From the NCBI GenBank assembly GCA_031761875.1, contig CP134492.1, forward strand, positions 1,674,001 through 1,738,000: 64,000 nucleotides of DNA, given 5' to 3'. Under the pieces are notes generated by a model. It ran no database searches, had not been told where the DNA came from, and saw only the letters and a list, made by a program, of their open reading frames with translations. Numbering within the stretch: position 1 is the stretch's first letter; each line of letters opens with the position of its first letter. The DNA is from Bacillaceae bacterium IKA-2. GTDB lineage: Bacteria; Bacillota; Bacilli; Bacillales; Anaerobacillaceae. This document shows positions 50,777-60,894 of the stretch, piece after piece. The translations under genes were made by a program, and so were the position numbers.

Positions 50777-51208
50777 TTAATTTGTTTCCTTTAGTAATTC
50801 ATCTAAGCATTTTTTTAACGTTATCAGCGTTTCTGGATTTCCTTTAAATTGGCAGTATAGTTTTTCAGGAACTACAACTATATCATCTTTTAGAAGCCTT
50901 CCTTTTTCTGTTAATTCCACAATGACGACTCGATCATCTTCTTTCGTTCGATACTTAATAATCAGACCCATTGACTCTAATTTTTTTAAGACTGGCGTAA
51001 GTGTTCCTGAATCTAAGTGTAGCTCTTGACCCAAATCCTTAAAGGTAATTTTTTCTGCTTCCCAAATTACTAGCATTGTTACATATTGTGTGTACGTTAA
51101 ATTAAATTGATCAAGTATAGGTTTATATAACTTGATAATTTCCCTTGATAGGGCATACAGCGGAAAACAAATTTGATTTTCTAATTTTATTATTTCGTAT
51201 TTATCCAT
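50777..51208 (-). CDS. MarR family regulator, OhrR-like
   Basis: About 143 residues from ATG 51208 (AGGTGG upstream). The N-terminal LENQICFPLYALSREI holds the Cys of OhrR-type peroxide sensors; YTQYVTMLVIWE, LHLDSGTLTPVLKKLESMGL and YRTKEDDRVVIVELTEKG form the winged helix. In OhrR, oxidation of that Cys releases DNA. It likely represses itself and perhaps the glutathione peroxidase-ABC genes downstream. A candidate operator, TAAATTAAATTTA, lies about 35 bases upstream of the start. The start at 51223 is possible too. Confidence 0.9.
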   Translation of the reverse strand: MDKYEIIKLENQICFPLYALSREIIKLYKPILDQFNLTYTQYVTMLVIWEAEKITFKDLGQELHLDSGTLTPVLKKLESMGLIIKYRTKEDDRVVIVELTEKGRLLKDDIVVVPEKLYCQFKGNPETLITLKKCLDELLKETN

Positions 51209-51242
51209 GTCCACCTGCTCCATATTATTAATTGATCTAAAT

Positions 51243-51255
51243 TAAATTTAACTAA
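51243..51255. promoter_or_regulatory. Candidate operator of the OhrR-like gene
   Basis: TAAATTAAATTTA is a perfect palindrome about a central A, within an AT-rich stretch upstream of the regulator. It resembles AT-rich OhrR sites in general form only. Confidence 0.4.
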
Positions 51256-51551
51256 ACTGTTTTTTAAAATATATCTCAAATTTTTTCTATTGTCAACAAG
51301 GGGCAGAGGGTATAGTTTAAAACTGGCAAACTAGCAACAGAAAGCTACATCTAGTAAAACAAATTTGATTAAATTAGATGCAGCACCTTAGTGGCGCCGA
51401 AACTGCATTATGAAGTTCATTTTAGTAAGAAGAAACAAGATCTCAGGAGGTTCAATGCACTGTGAATCCCCGAAGTTCTGAGCAAATATTTCTTGATAGA
51501 AAACGCCAAATCATAATTCAGCTAGTAAACAAGTTAAACACAATAATTACC

Positions 51552-51581
51552 TTGACAAAAAACAAAAATCTTTTTTATAAT
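51552..51581 (+). promoter_or_regulatory. SigA promoter of the GDSL esterase gene
   Basis: TTGACA (51552-51557) and TATAAT (51576-51581), both perfect, are separated by 18 bp, about 35 bases before the start codon. The preceding 51300-51550 contains no gene; GCACTGTGAATCCCCGAAG belongs to the third repeat family. Confidence 0.82.
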
Positions 51582-51616
51582 AAATTGGAGGGTTTGTCAA
51601 AAATAGGAGGTAAAAT

Positions 51617-52375
51617 ATGAAAATTTTAATTAGATCATTGATTTTACTATTGACAGTTTCACTCTTATTTTCTACTAATGTTTTAGCAAAAAACGAGAAT
51701 GCAAAAAAATCCTATGTATCTATAGGAGATTCCATTCCTTACGGCTACAATCTGGGTAATAACGGCAATAACTCTACCTCAAAACAAGCCTTTCCATACT
51801 TAATAGGAAACGATGCAGATTTTCGAGTTCGAAATCTCGCTGTTCCCGGTTGGGAAACTGTGGAGATGCTGAACGCTCTTAAAACTGATCAAAAATATCG
51901 TCAAGCTCTAAAACAAGCTGATTACATTACATTAAATATAGGCAATAACGACTTACTAAAGGTGCTGATTGCTGCTTCAGAAGCAAGTGGGGGAGATCCG
52001 CAGTTGTTGCAGTTTTATTTAAATCAAATACTTTCCGAGAGCAATGTATTCGCTAATCTTGGTGCTGTTATGGTAGAAATTCGATCGCTTACAACGGCAC
52101 CAATCGTTGTTTACAATGTTTATAACCCGTTCCAGGTAAACGATCCACGGTTTCTGCATCAAATAAGTAATCAATTTTTACCAGCAATTAATTTTCAGCT
52201 TTCTAATCTAGTATTTGGCCTAGGCGATCCCACTATTAGGATCGCAGACGCCTACGGTGCGTTTGGCACAAACCAAGCGGAATATGTTATTGTTGGTGAT
52301 ATTCATCCTACAGTAGCCGGACAAAGGGAACTTGCAAACTTGGGACTTGAAACGTTTGGGCTAACTAATAATTAA
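51617..52375 (+). CDS. Secreted SGNH/GDSL lipase-esterase
   Basis: 252 residues. A signal peptide (about 1-24, ending VLAK), then SGNH blocks: YVSIGDSIPYG (Ser), RNLAVPGWET (Gly), TLNIGNNDLLK (Asn) and VGDIHPTVAGQ (Asp-His). It is exported and hydrolyses esters. A strong SigA promoter lies just upstream and AGGAGG precedes the ATG. Confidence 0.94.
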   Translation: MKILIRSLILLLTVSLLFSTNVLAKNENAKKSYVSIGDSIPYGYNLGNNGNNSTSKQAFPYLIGNDADFRVRNLAVPGWETVEMLNALKTDQKYRQALKQADYITLNIGNNDLLKVLIAASEASGGDPQLLQFYLNQILSESNVFANLGAVMVEIRSLTTAPIVVYNVYNPFQVNDPRFLHQISNQFLPAINFQLSNLVFGLGDPTIRIADAYGAFGTNQAEYVIVGDIHPTVAGQRELANLGLETFGLTNN

Positions 52376-52518
52376 ATTGTAAAAAACTTAAATTTCAAGA
52401 TAAGAGCTGAAGATCTGGTGCCTGTGCAATGAACTGACAGCCCTCGAAATTTCTCGTTCGACAGGAGTACATCACCGGAGTAATGTTGATAAAGGGACGA
52501 AGGCAAATAATGAGGCAT

Positions 52519-52561
52519 AGCTCAGTGGGGAGTTCATAAACCGCTGGGCTTCTTTTTTTTG
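52519..52561 (+). terminator. Terminator in the gene-free stretch 52376-53022
   Basis: AGCTCAGTGG pairs with CCGCTGGGCT (wobbles) and is followed by eight T residues after TTC. The rest of the 640-bp interval shows no convincing gene; a minus-strand frame at 52621-52836 lacks a ribosome site. Confidence 0.65.
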
Positions 52562-53022
52562 TTGGTAACGCAGAGTAGCTTCAGCGTATAAAAGAAGCAG
52601 GTTGATAAAGGCCTTAGCCGTTATTTAGGGCGAGATCGTGCCCTTCGATTGGGTTTTCTATGGCAGAAGGTAATGATACGTATATATGTCTCTTTAAGTA
52701 ACGGGTAAGTTTTTATTGGAATAAGCCAATGCTCAATCCTCTCATAGCCCTTTTTAAAATCAGCGATCATCGAGTGGAGTGGCAATCGCTGGTAAAAAAC
52801 ATGACAGAAGTGGTACATTCTTATGGTAGTAATCATTAGTTAGCGAAAAGCGGTAGTATCCTCGATAGGATAGACATAAATAGTCAGCAATATGATCGAA
52901 TGTAGCTTAGGAGCTAAGAAACTATGTAGGCAACAATGATTATGTGAATAGAGAAAATGCCAATTAGTAATAGTCGAATTATTACTTTTTAATAAAAATG
53001 GACAAGGAGAATAAAACGCATT

Positions 53023-53781
53023 ATGAAACTAATTTCTTGGAATGTAAATGGAATTCGAGCTTGTGTAAAGAAAGGTTTTTTAGCTTATTTTGAAGCGATG
53101 GATGCGGATATTTTTTGTATTCAAGAGACAAAATTGCAAGAGGGACAAATAGATCTTCAGTTAAAAGACTATCATCAATATTGGAATTATGCCGTAAGAA
53201 AAGGTTATTCTGGTACAGCAATATTTACAAGAGAAAAACCAGTATCAGTTAAATACGGTGGTGTTGGGAACGAGCAACATGAACAAGAAGGTAGATTAAT
53301 AACATTAGAGTTTGATAATTTTTACCTAATCAATGTGTATACACCAAACTCCCAAAGAGACCTTGCCCGACTTAATTATCGTTTAGAGTGGGAGGAGAGT
53401 TTCAGAGCCTATTTAATGGAGCTAGACGAGATCAAACCAGTCATCATATGCGGTGATATGAATGTGGCCCATCAAGAAATTGATTTGAAAAATTTTAAAT
53501 CAAACCGTAAAAATTCAGGTTTTACAGTAGAAGAGCGAAGTAAGATGTCTCGATTGCTTGATTCTAGATTTATAGATAGTTTTAGGTATTTGTATCCTGA
53601 AAAAGCTGAGGCGTATACGTGGTGGTCTTATATGAGTAGTGTCAGGGAAAGAAATATTGGCTGGAGAATTGACTATTTTTTATTATCTGAAAAATTGAAG
53701 ACCTCATTAAAGGAAGCTGAGATCCACTCAGACATCATGGGTAGTGATCATTGCCCAGTTGTCGTCCAGGTAGACCTTTAA
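53023..53781 (+). CDS. exoA: Exodeoxyribonuclease III (AP endonuclease)
   Basis: 252 residues of the ExoA/XthA family: MKLISWNVNGIRACVKKGFL, IFCIQETKLQEGQ (metal-binding Glu), NVYTPNSQRDLARLNYR, VIICGDMNVAHQEIDLKN, AYTWWSY and MGSDHCPVVVQVDL (catalytic Asp-His). It cleaves DNA at abasic sites and degrades 3' ends in base-excision repair. GGAG lies 15 bases upstream of the ATG. It is a single gene. Confidence 0.96.
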   Translation: MKLISWNVNGIRACVKKGFLAYFEAMDADIFCIQETKLQEGQIDLQLKDYHQYWNYAVRKGYSGTAIFTREKPVSVKYGGVGNEQHEQEGRLITLEFDNFYLINVYTPNSQRDLARLNYRLEWEESFRAYLMELDEIKPVIICGDMNVAHQEIDLKNFKSNRKNSGFTVEERSKMSRLLDSRFIDSFRYLYPEKAEAYTWWSYMSSVRERNIGWRIDYFLLSEKLKTSLKEAEIHSDIMGSDHCPVVVQVDL

Positions 53782-53978
53782 GGAATCTTATGAGATTCCG
53801 ACAAAAGCGATAATTGAGATTGAAGATAGACAATTTAATTTTACAACGGGTGTTTCTAAAAATGCTTTTTCCAGGTTCGAAGGCAGACTGGGATGGCATT
53901 TCAAAGTTATAACTTATGAGTGTACATATGAGTTTACAATTAGTTGTCAAGGGAAGATAAAAGTATCACCAATATTTT

Positions 53979-54010
53979 GGGACAAGGGACCTGTCCTCAT
54001 GTTGTCCCCC
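53979..54010 (+). repeat. Second REP-like family, right end only
   Basis: GGGACAAGGGACCTGTCCTC is an altered right end of the family seen whole at 58618-58998, followed by ATGTTGTCCCCCC. Confidence 0.6.
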
Positions 54011-54072
54011 CTGGCTAGTACATGCTACACTATCATTTGAAGATGAAATCGTGAAATGGGAGGACATAAAAG

Positions 54073-54654
54073 ATGACATTTACACTACAGTTAGGTGAGC
54101 GAGCACCAGAATTTTCATTACCAGCTACGGATGGAAAAACATATTCTTTACGAGATTTTTCAGAAGCAAAAACTTTAGTCGTATTTTTCACATGTAATCA
54201 CTGTCCGTTTGTTACAGGATCAGATGAAATTACTAGGAACACAGTTGAAAACTTTTCCGATAAAGGGGTTCAATTTCTCGGGATAAACTCTAATAGCGTA
54301 AAGATAAATGAAAGCGATTCCTTTGAGGACATGGTAGAACGAATGAACGAACTTAAATTTCCATGGACTTATCTAAGAGATGAATCCCAGGAAGTAGCAA
54401 AAGCATATGGTGGACTTAGAACACCACATTTTTATGTATTTGATCAAGACCGTAAACTTGTTTACACAGGTCGAGCTGTAGATAATCCAAGAGAAACTAA
54501 TAAAATGACAGTAAATGACTTAGATAATGCACTCACGCAACACGTAGCAGGACAAAAAGTTACCGTTCCAATCACAAATCCAATCGGATGTAATGTCAAG
54601 TGGAATGGCAAAGATGAGCATTGGATGCCTGCTGAAGCATGTGACCTAGTTTAA
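54073..54654 (+). CDS. Thioredoxin-fold redoxin protein (AhpC/TSA-like)
   Basis: 193 residues. [20 protein letters not shown] is the redoxin start; [19 protein letters not shown] contains a CxxC pair; the cis-Pro lies in [11 protein letters not shown]; the C-terminal [11 protein letters not shown] is typical of the thioredoxin family proteins related to resA-like redoxins without signal peptide. It should be a cytoplasmic thiol reductase or peroxidase with unknown partner. GGAGGA precedes the ATG, and a perfect terminator follows. Confidence 0.9.
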   Translation: MTFTLQLGERAPEFSLPATDGKTYSLRDFSEAKTLVVFFTCNHCPFVTGSDEITRNTVENFSDKGVQFLGINSNSVKINESDSFEDMVERMNELKFPWTYLRDESQEVAKAYGGLRTPHFYVFDQDRKLVYTGRAVDNPRETNKMTVNDLDNALTQHVAGQKVTVPITNPIGCNVKWNGKDEHWMPAEACDLV

Positions 54655-54665
54655 TTAAGCATCCG

Positions 54666-54699
54666 AAAAAACGTCTCTTTCTTGAAAGAGACGTTTTTT
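54666..54699. terminator. Bidirectional terminator
   Basis: AAAAAACGTCTCTTT/AAAGAGACGTTTTTT, near-perfect, between the convergent redoxin and cardiolipin synthase genes. Confidence 0.92.
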
Positions 54700-54712
54700 C
54701 ATTCATTAACAT

Positions 54713-56212
54713 TCATAAAATACCCGAAAATAGTCGGGTAAATGATTCCTTTATTCGTATCGCAAGTCCTCTTTTATTAAATTCAATAGGATCAATTCTC
54801 AGGCACTCGTTTAGGTCTTCCTGATAATGTGTAACCAGATCTTGGATCGAATCAGTCTCTGTTAAAAACAAATTGACTTCAAAGTTCAAATGAAAACTGC
54901 GCATATCCATATTGGCTGTCCCAATCGATGCCATGTTGCCATCGACGATAATGATTTTTTTATGTAAAAACCCTTTTTGGTAGGAATAGATTTCGATTCC
55001 GAAGCCCAATAGTTCAGGGAAATAGGACTGAGCTGCATATTGAGTGAGAAAACCGTCATTTGTTTCAGGGACCATCAGACGAACTTGAATTCCTTTGCGG
55101 GCCGCCACCCTGAGTGCTGTCTGGATCGCTTTATCTGGAATAAAGTATGGTGTAGCGATCCAAATTGATTTGGTTGCACAGGAGATCAAGGCATAATAAT
55201 GATCTTTCATGCCCTCCGTTTCCGGACCAGTTGGAACGACATGAACCAAGCCGTTTCCAGAGACCGATATCGGCTTGATATAGCGATCATTGTCAAACAA
55301 TTTTTCCCCGCACACATAGCTCCAATCCAATAAAAAAACGGCATGTAATGATTGGACTGCCTCCCCTTCAAGAACGACATGGGTATCGCACCAAAATCCA
55401 ATCTTATCATCTTCACCAAGGTATTCCACCCCAACGTTTAGTCCGCCAACAAATCCAATTTCTCCGTCAATGACAATGATTTTTCGATGATTACGAAAGT
55501 TAAACTTTTGATTAATAAAACCTTTTTTTATTGGTGAAAAAAAGTGGATGATGATACCGGCCTTCTCCATTTTATTAATTTCGGAATCTGTAAGTGAGAA
55601 ACTTCCAACCGCATCGAACATAAACCGTACTTCTATCCCTGCTTGTACTTTATCGATTAAGATGTCAATTAGCTCTTTTCCTAATCGGTCATAGCGGAAA
55701 ATATAATATTCCAAATGGATAAAGTCTTTCGCTTCAATTAATCGGCGTTTAATTTCCTGAAATGTTTCCTGCCCATTTTTTAAAATTTGTGTTTTGGTAT
55801 GCATGTCTATATTAGTTAGGGGTACCTGCTCCAAATAGCGAGCAAAACCAAGCTGGTGTTCATTAAGCTTAGAAACATCGGGCGTCTCTTTTCGCTTACT
55901 CAGTGTTTCGAATAGCAAGTGATCGCTGCTGCGCTTACTTTTAAAGATATAACTTTTTATTAATAATTGACCAGAATACACATAGAAGATATATCCTAAT
56001 ACAGGTAAGAGTACCAAAATGTAAATCCATAAAAGCGTGTTTTGAGACGTGCGATTTTGGAGCATTAAGTAGATAATCGTCTTCAAAATTATCAGCGCAT
56101 AAAGAACGATACAGAAAGATTTCCAAAGTACAGGGATTTCTGTATAAAAAACTAAATATACCGAATAAATCATTATGATGACAAAGATAAATTCTATTCT
56201 TCCTTTATACAT
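54713..56212 (-). CDS. cls: Cardiolipin synthase (phospholipase D family)
   Basis: 499 residues. Two N-terminal membrane helices (about 5-52, with a third weak segment near 60-82), then two phospholipase D HxK motifs: NHRKIIVIDGEIGFVGGLNV and LHKKIIIVDGNMASIGTANM. The N-terminal NTLLWIYILVLLPVLGYIFY is typical of Bacillus ClsA. It condenses two phosphatidylglycerol molecules into cardiolipin. The gene is single. Confidence 0.96.
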   Translation of the reverse strand: MYKGRIEFIFVIIMIYSVYLVFYTEIPVLWKSFCIVLYALIILKTIIYLMLQNRTSQNTLLWIYILVLLPVLGYIFYVYSGQLLIKSYIFKSKRSSDHLLFETLSKRKETPDVSKLNEHQLGFARYLEQVPLTNIDMHTKTQILKNGQETFQEIKRRLIEAKDFIHLEYYIFRYDRLGKELIDILIDKVQAGIEVRFMFDAVGSFSLTDSEINKMEKAGIIIHFFSPIKKGFINQKFNFRNHRKIIVIDGEIGFVGGLNVGVEYLGEDDKIGFWCDTHVVLEGEAVQSLHAVFLLDWSYVCGEKLFDNDRYIKPISVSGNGLVHVVPTGPETEGMKDHYYALISCATKSIWIATPYFIPDKAIQTALRVAARKGIQVRLMVPETNDGFLTQYAAQSYFPELLGFGIEIYSYQKGFLHKKIIIVDGNMASIGTANMDMRSFHLNFEVNLFLTETDSIQDLVTHYQEDLNECLRIDPIEFNKRGLAIRIKESFTRLFSGIL

Positions 56213-56449
56213 AGCTAGATTCTCCTAATTTCTAAAATGAAATGGCCTTTCCATAAAAGGTTAAGATTAATAAAACCGAGATGCCAAACATGTTGCTTTG
56301 TTGAATTAAATCTATTTGAATTCCACTTAAGTATTCTAACTTTAAATAACAGATTAGGGAAATGTATGATACCTGAAAGGTTTAAAAAATTTCCTGATGG
56401 GGAAATGATTAACTAGTAACAGGAGCAATTACAAGGAGGAATAAACAAA

Positions 56450-56644
56450 ATGAGTAATGATAAATTAACAGGAAAAGTGGATAAAGTGAAAGGTAATGTA
56501 AAAGAGCAGTGGGGTAAAACAACAAAAAATCAATCATTAGAACAGGAAGGGAAAAATGATCAACTAAAAGGTAAGGTAAAGATAGGAATCGGGAAAATAA
56601 AGGAAACGATCAATAAAATTAGTAAGAAAACAAAGCATAAATAA
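56450..56644 (+). CDS. CsbD family stress protein
   Basis: 64 residues, strongly basic, with the CsbD pattern LTGKVDKVKGNVKEQWGKTT repeated in shorter form (DQLKGKVKIGIGKIKETINK). Family members are induced by the general stress sigma factor SigB; function unknown. GGAGGA lies eight bases before the ATG. I did not identify a convincing SigB promoter upstream. Confidence 0.9.
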   Translation: MSNDKLTGKVDKVKGNVKEQWGKTTKNQSLEQEGKNDQLKGKVKIGIGKIKETINKISKKTKHK

Positions 56645-57005
56645 TTGTGACGTAGTGGAAACGAAAAGTATAAAGATACAATTAAGTAAAAAAAGGGTAC
56701 TTTAGATGGTGCGAAGCAATGTCTCAACCCGAAAAACTGTTTCATTGAGATGTTTGACTGACTATTATTAAAATAATCTACTAGCTGTCACTATAACTGC
56801 TAGTAGATTAATAGATATTCTCATAGAAAAATAGAGTTTTTACCGAAAAATCAACGTTACTGACTACTTTTACAAATTAAGATAAAACAAAGCGGTCTTG
56901 ATTCCTCGTTTAAACCTGAGGGATTAATTTGTTTTTCCGATTCGTTAGTGTCTCGTTATCGGGTTCTTTATGACACTTCGATTATACAGATGAAGCGAGA
57001 CTAAT

Positions 57006-57077
57006 TTAAGTTAAATAATTCCAAATAAAACTTATTACTACGATTGCACCGATAACCATTAATATAGTTCGTATCAT
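57006..57077 (-). CDS. Very small single-helix membrane protein (23 aa)
   Basis: On the minus strand an AAGGAG lies nine bases before an ATG that opens a 23-codon frame encoding MIRTILMVIGAIVVISFIWN and three more residues. This is one hydrophobic helix with a positive N-terminal end. Such proteins are easily missed and common in Bacillus membranes and spore coats. Support is limited to the ribosome site and the amphipathic design. The rest of 56645-57470 holds no other evident gene. Confidence 0.5.
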   Translation of the reverse strand: MIRTILMVIGAIVVISFIWNYLT

Positions 57078-57474
57078 TCTTATCAGCTCCTTTTATTACT
57101 ATCATTGTGATAATTTCCTTGATTATATATTTTTTCTACATGGGTGAACTTCTAATTTTACTGTATTTTGTCGATTTACTGATATAAAGCTTATCATACT
57201 TTCCCAGAGAGTCTATACACAAACAACTTCAGATGCAAAATCTTATAATATAGTTCACTATAACACCCCACAAGAAGAGATTAAAGGAAGATTAGAATAA
57301 TAAGTATGTTAATAATTGGTAAAATATGATCATATTGGTATGAGATTAAAACTGCTATCCCTATAAGGGCAGCTACACTTTATGAGAACTCGTTCTAAAA
57401 GACCAAAAAAGACTATGGTTTTGGGAAAAGTTATATTTTCCTTACGCATCCTACAAATAGAGAGGTGGTACATC

Positions 57475-58599
57475 TTGGAGGGGAATAAATTCATTGGCTA
57501 TGTAGTTCGAGTCTTTATAGTTGTTGTTTTGGTTGTTTTAGGGTTAATGGCCTTATATTATTCCTTTAATTTAACGTATCCTTTTTTAATTGCCTTCGCC
57601 TTAGCGTTCATCATTAATCCTTTAGTAAATTTTTTGGAGAAAAAGGGAAAGCTTCCGCGCAGTCTATCTGTTTTGCTAAGTATATTATTCTTATTTGGTG
57701 TTGTAGGTAGTATTATCACATTTATTATTTTAAAGATAATTGATAGGTTTAATTATTTTTCGCAAAAATTACCCAATTATATTGAAATGTTTTTTTTGCA
57801 ACTGCAATCTTTTTTTATCAACTCGATTCTTCCCTTTTGGGAGACTGTGTTAGGTTTGTTCAATGAACTCGACGAACCTCAAAAAAAGGCTATTCAAGAT
57901 AATACACAACAAATAGGACTGCAATTCGGTACTATTCTTGGTAGGTTTGGTGAAACAGTAGCTAACATTTTGTCACAGTTTGTAGGGGCACTGCCAATAA
58001 CATTAACAGCTTTAGTTTTTATCATCATTGCCTTATTTTTTATTAGTAAGGATTGGTATAAGTTAGGAAAGCTTGCACGAAAACGAATTCCTAATACCTT
58101 TTTTGAAATAAGTTCCGTTATTAGTAAAGACTTAAAATCGAAATTAGTAGGATATTTGTTTGCCCAATTAATTCTAATTAGTATGACAGCGACTATTACA
58201 TTTATAGGTTTACTAATTCTTCGAGTTGAACAGCCTTTTACAATTGCACTTATTGCTGGTATGGTCGATATAGTACCGTATTTAGGTACAGGTATAATAT
58301 TTGTTCCGTGGCTTATTTATTGTTTTATTACGGGCAATTATTTTCTTGGTATAGGTTTAAGCGTTTTATATACAGTAACAATTATTCAAAGACAGTTAGC
58401 CGAACCAAAGGTATTATCTTCAAAACTTGGTTTAAATCCACTTGCGATGCTAATTTCATTATTTGTCGGAATTCAGCTTTTCGGAGTTATCGGGCTTATG
58501 ATTGGACCAGTATTACTTGTAATCTTAGTATCGTTATATCATGCCGGTGTATTTAGTAATATATGGATGTTTATTAAAGCTGAAAAAGCATCGATTTAA
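57475..58599 (+). CDS. AI-2E family permease (YtvI/YubA-like)
   Basis: About 374 residues from TTG 57475, after GAGGTGG; the upstream part of the frame lacks membrane character. Eight hydrophobic segments, a soluble helical insert (about 105-175), and family blocks LIAFALAFIINPLVNFLEKK, GMVDIVPYLGTGIIFVPWLI and GLNPLAMLISLFVGIQLFGV then GLMIGPVLLVIL are present. Members export autoinducer-2, ions or unknown solutes; the length fits sporulation protein YtvI. No sporulation promoter was recognised. Confidence 0.9.
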   Translation: MEGNKFIGYVVRVFIVVVLVVLGLMALYYSFNLTYPFLIAFALAFIINPLVNFLEKKGKLPRSLSVLLSILFLFGVVGSIITFIILKIIDRFNYFSQKLPNYIEMFFLQLQSFFINSILPFWETVLGLFNELDEPQKKAIQDNTQQIGLQFGTILGRFGETVANILSQFVGALPITLTALVFIIIALFFISKDWYKLGKLARKRIPNTFFEISSVISKDLKSKLVGYLFAQLILISMTATITFIGLLILRVEQPFTIALIAGMVDIVPYLGTGIIFVPWLIYCFITGNYFLGIGLSVLYTVTIIQRQLAEPKVLSSKLGLNPLAMLISLFVGIQLFGVIGLMIGPVLLVILVSLYHAGVFSNIWMFIKAEKASI

Positions 58600-58617
58600 A
58601 CTTCACTGTGACAACTC

Positions 58618-58998
58618 GGGGACAGGTCCCTTTTCCCCAAAGAATTAAGAAAAAGTAACTGTAACAACCTGAAAAACCTTGTTTCACGAGAATGAAGTGG
58701 ATATAAAATTGTGAAAATGTTAGCAAGGGAAAGCTCTGTGGAGAAAAAATCTGCGGAGCTTTTTTTTGCGTTTTATTAGAGCCGATTGTACGTCGTTTTT
58801 CGAACTTCTGCAACGGGCATACCTGCTAAAGTTTTGTTTTGATTTAAATTATTTTAAGTGATTTTATCTGAAGAGCAGTTACCAAGTTGGAAATAGCTGT
58901 CTCAAATCTATCTGGAATGCCACATCATTAATCTGCCTAGCACAGATTCAGATCCACTTACTTTTGGGAAAAGGGACCTGTCCCCATGTTGTTCTCCC
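58618..58998 (+). repeat. Second REP-like family, complete copy with inverted ends
   Basis: About 380 bp bounded by GGGGACAGGTCCCTTTTCCC and its exact inverse GGGAAAAGGGACCTGTCCCC (58971-58990). It encloses a terminator at 58731-58768 (AGCTC/GAGCT stem then T8) and no reading frame. Ends of this kind are typical of a different Y1-transposase-mobilised family; no cognate transposase gene is in the window. Confidence 0.8.
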
Positions 58999-59155
58999 CA
59001 TGTTGTTCAGCAGTTGGCAAACGAGTAGTGATTTTCATGAGAGATATTAGTATAATATTATGGGGAAGTTTGATATATTTAGTAAGTTCATAAAAGAGAT
59101 ATTAAGATTGTGAAGGATTACACTTAAAATAACCGTAGCAACGAGGTATAAAACG

Positions 59156-60709
59156 ATGAAAAAAACATTACGTTTCTGGATATTACTACTTACTATTTTC
59201 GTTATAATAGGTATTTTATGTAGTACTCTATTCTCAGCTTATCTTGTAACAAAGCAAAATGTAATTAATCAGTCACTTGAGATTAATCGTGTATATTCTG
59301 AAAAACTTGCACAAATAACTGGAGAAGTATTTACATCAATGAAACAGCATTTAGAATCTAGACAGGATGATATTGCGATCGATCTAGATAATGCTGAAAT
59401 GATAGACAAAAAATTAGAGCGATTATTACATAGTAGTCACGATTTTAATTCATTAACTGTGGTTAATAATGAAGGGATTATTCTAAGTACCGCGCCTGAT
59501 TTATCAATCGCGGGAAAAGAACTAACTTCTATAGGTGCCAAAGAATCATTAGAACAAAAAAGAACACTTGTATCAGTTCCTTATACAGCAGTCACAAATC
59601 GACTTATTATCATGGTTTCCACTCCGTTATGGGGAGAAGACAGTGAATATTTAGTTTTTTTAGCTGGTACGATTTATTTAGAAGAAGAAAATATTTTATC
59701 GTCTATACTAGGAAAGCATTTTGCCGAGGACGGATCGTATGTATATGTTGTCGATAATAGTGGTACGTTAATTTATCATCCAGAAATAAACCGAATTGGA
59801 GAAATTGTCGAAAATAATGAAGTGATTGAAAAGTTGAAAACTGGTCAAAATGGGTCTCAGTTTATCACTAATTCAAAGGGGATCGACTTTCTTGCTGGAT
59901 ATACAAACGTTGATTTAAGTCAGTGGGGAGTTGTATCACAAACACCTTATAATGTTGCAATTAGCCCTGTAATAGATATAATTAAAAAAATGTTTTTGTA
60001 CTCTATTCCTTTTGTTACTTTGTTTATTATTATTACAATTTTTTTAACAGAAAAATTGGCATCGCCGCTTCGAAAGTTAGCGCTATGTGCTGCTAATTAT
60101 AATGATAATAGTAAAATGAAGGATATGTTCGTTATTCCTTCATGGTATTTTGAAGCGGAACAATTAACGAAAACGATAAAAGACTTTGCAAATAAACAAG
60201 ATAATAGTATTAATAACTATAAAAATAAGTCTTTAACAGACTCGCTTACAGGGTTAGCTAACCGCAGGTATGTAGAAGATATATTAGAAATCTGGAAGTA
60301 CGACAAAGATGTTTTCTCCCTGATAATTATTGATATTGATTACTTTAAGAAAGTTAACGATCAATTTGGACATCAAACTGGAGATGAAGTACTACTTTTT
60401 TTATCTAATAAAATGAAAGAGTTTGTAAGAAAAGTTGATGTAGTTGCGAGATTTGGCGGAGAAGAATTTGTTATTTTGTTAGTTAATACAAGAGATACTG
60501 AAGCTTTGAGTCTGGCAGAGAGAATTCGTGAAAATGTTAGTAATGCAATTAGTCCTACGGGTGGGAATATTACAATTTCTTTAGGGATAGGCACTTATCA
60601 TAAAAGTGAAGAAATAAAATCATTATTTAAACGCGCAGATGATGCTTTATATCAAGCTAAAAGAGAAGGTCGTAACAAATCAGTGTTGTCTCGACCTTAC
60701 GAAAAATAG
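59156..60709 (+). CDS. Membrane diguanylate cyclase with Cache sensor domain
   Basis: 517 residues. TM1 (about 8-30), an extracellular double-Cache domain (31-280), TM2 (about 281-303), a HAMP-like linker, then a GGDEF domain: DSLTGLANRRYVEDILE, IDIDYFKKVNDQFGHQTGDE and the active-site RFGGEEFVILL. It should make c-di-GMP in response to an external ligand. RxxD is not evident five residues before GGEEF, so product inhibition may be absent. It is transcribed in the same direction as the next two genes. Confidence 0.95.
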   Translation: MKKTLRFWILLLTIFVIIGILCSTLFSAYLVTKQNVINQSLEINRVYSEKLAQITGEVFTSMKQHLESRQDDIAIDLDNAEMIDKKLERLLHSSHDFNSLTVVNNEGIILSTAPDLSIAGKELTSIGAKESLEQKRTLVSVPYTAVTNRLIIMVSTPLWGEDSEYLVFLAGTIYLEEENILSSILGKHFAEDGSYVYVVDNSGTLIYHPEINRIGEIVENNEVIEKLKTGQNGSQFITNSKGIDFLAGYTNVDLSQWGVVSQTPYNVAISPVIDIIKKMFLYSIPFVTLFIIITIFLTEKLASPLRKLALCAANYNDNSKMKDMFVIPSWYFEAEQLTKTIKDFANKQDNSINNYKNKSLTDSLTGLANRRYVEDILEIWKYDKDVFSLIIIDIDYFKKVNDQFGHQTGDEVLLFLSNKMKEFVRKVDVVARFGGEEFVILLVNTRDTEALSLAERIRENVSNAISPTGGNITISLGIGTYHKSEEIKSLFKRADDALYQAKREGRNKSVLSRPYEK

Positions 60710-60894
60710 TTGTTAATAAATGGTTAACGAGAGTCCCTGCTGATTTGCAACACGAATCAACAGGGTATTTGTTATTAGGAATCCTCCGATGTGTTCTAAT
60801 AGATTGATGTTTGTTTGAGAGGAAACTTCTTACAATTAGAGAATTAATAGACTATACTGTGAAGAAGGGCGGTAGCAGTGAGAGGAGACACATT

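Noticed and set aside
52621-52836. 71-residue minus-strand frame in the gap before exoA
   Set aside because: No ribosome site, no family resemblance and unusual composition; not supported as a gene.
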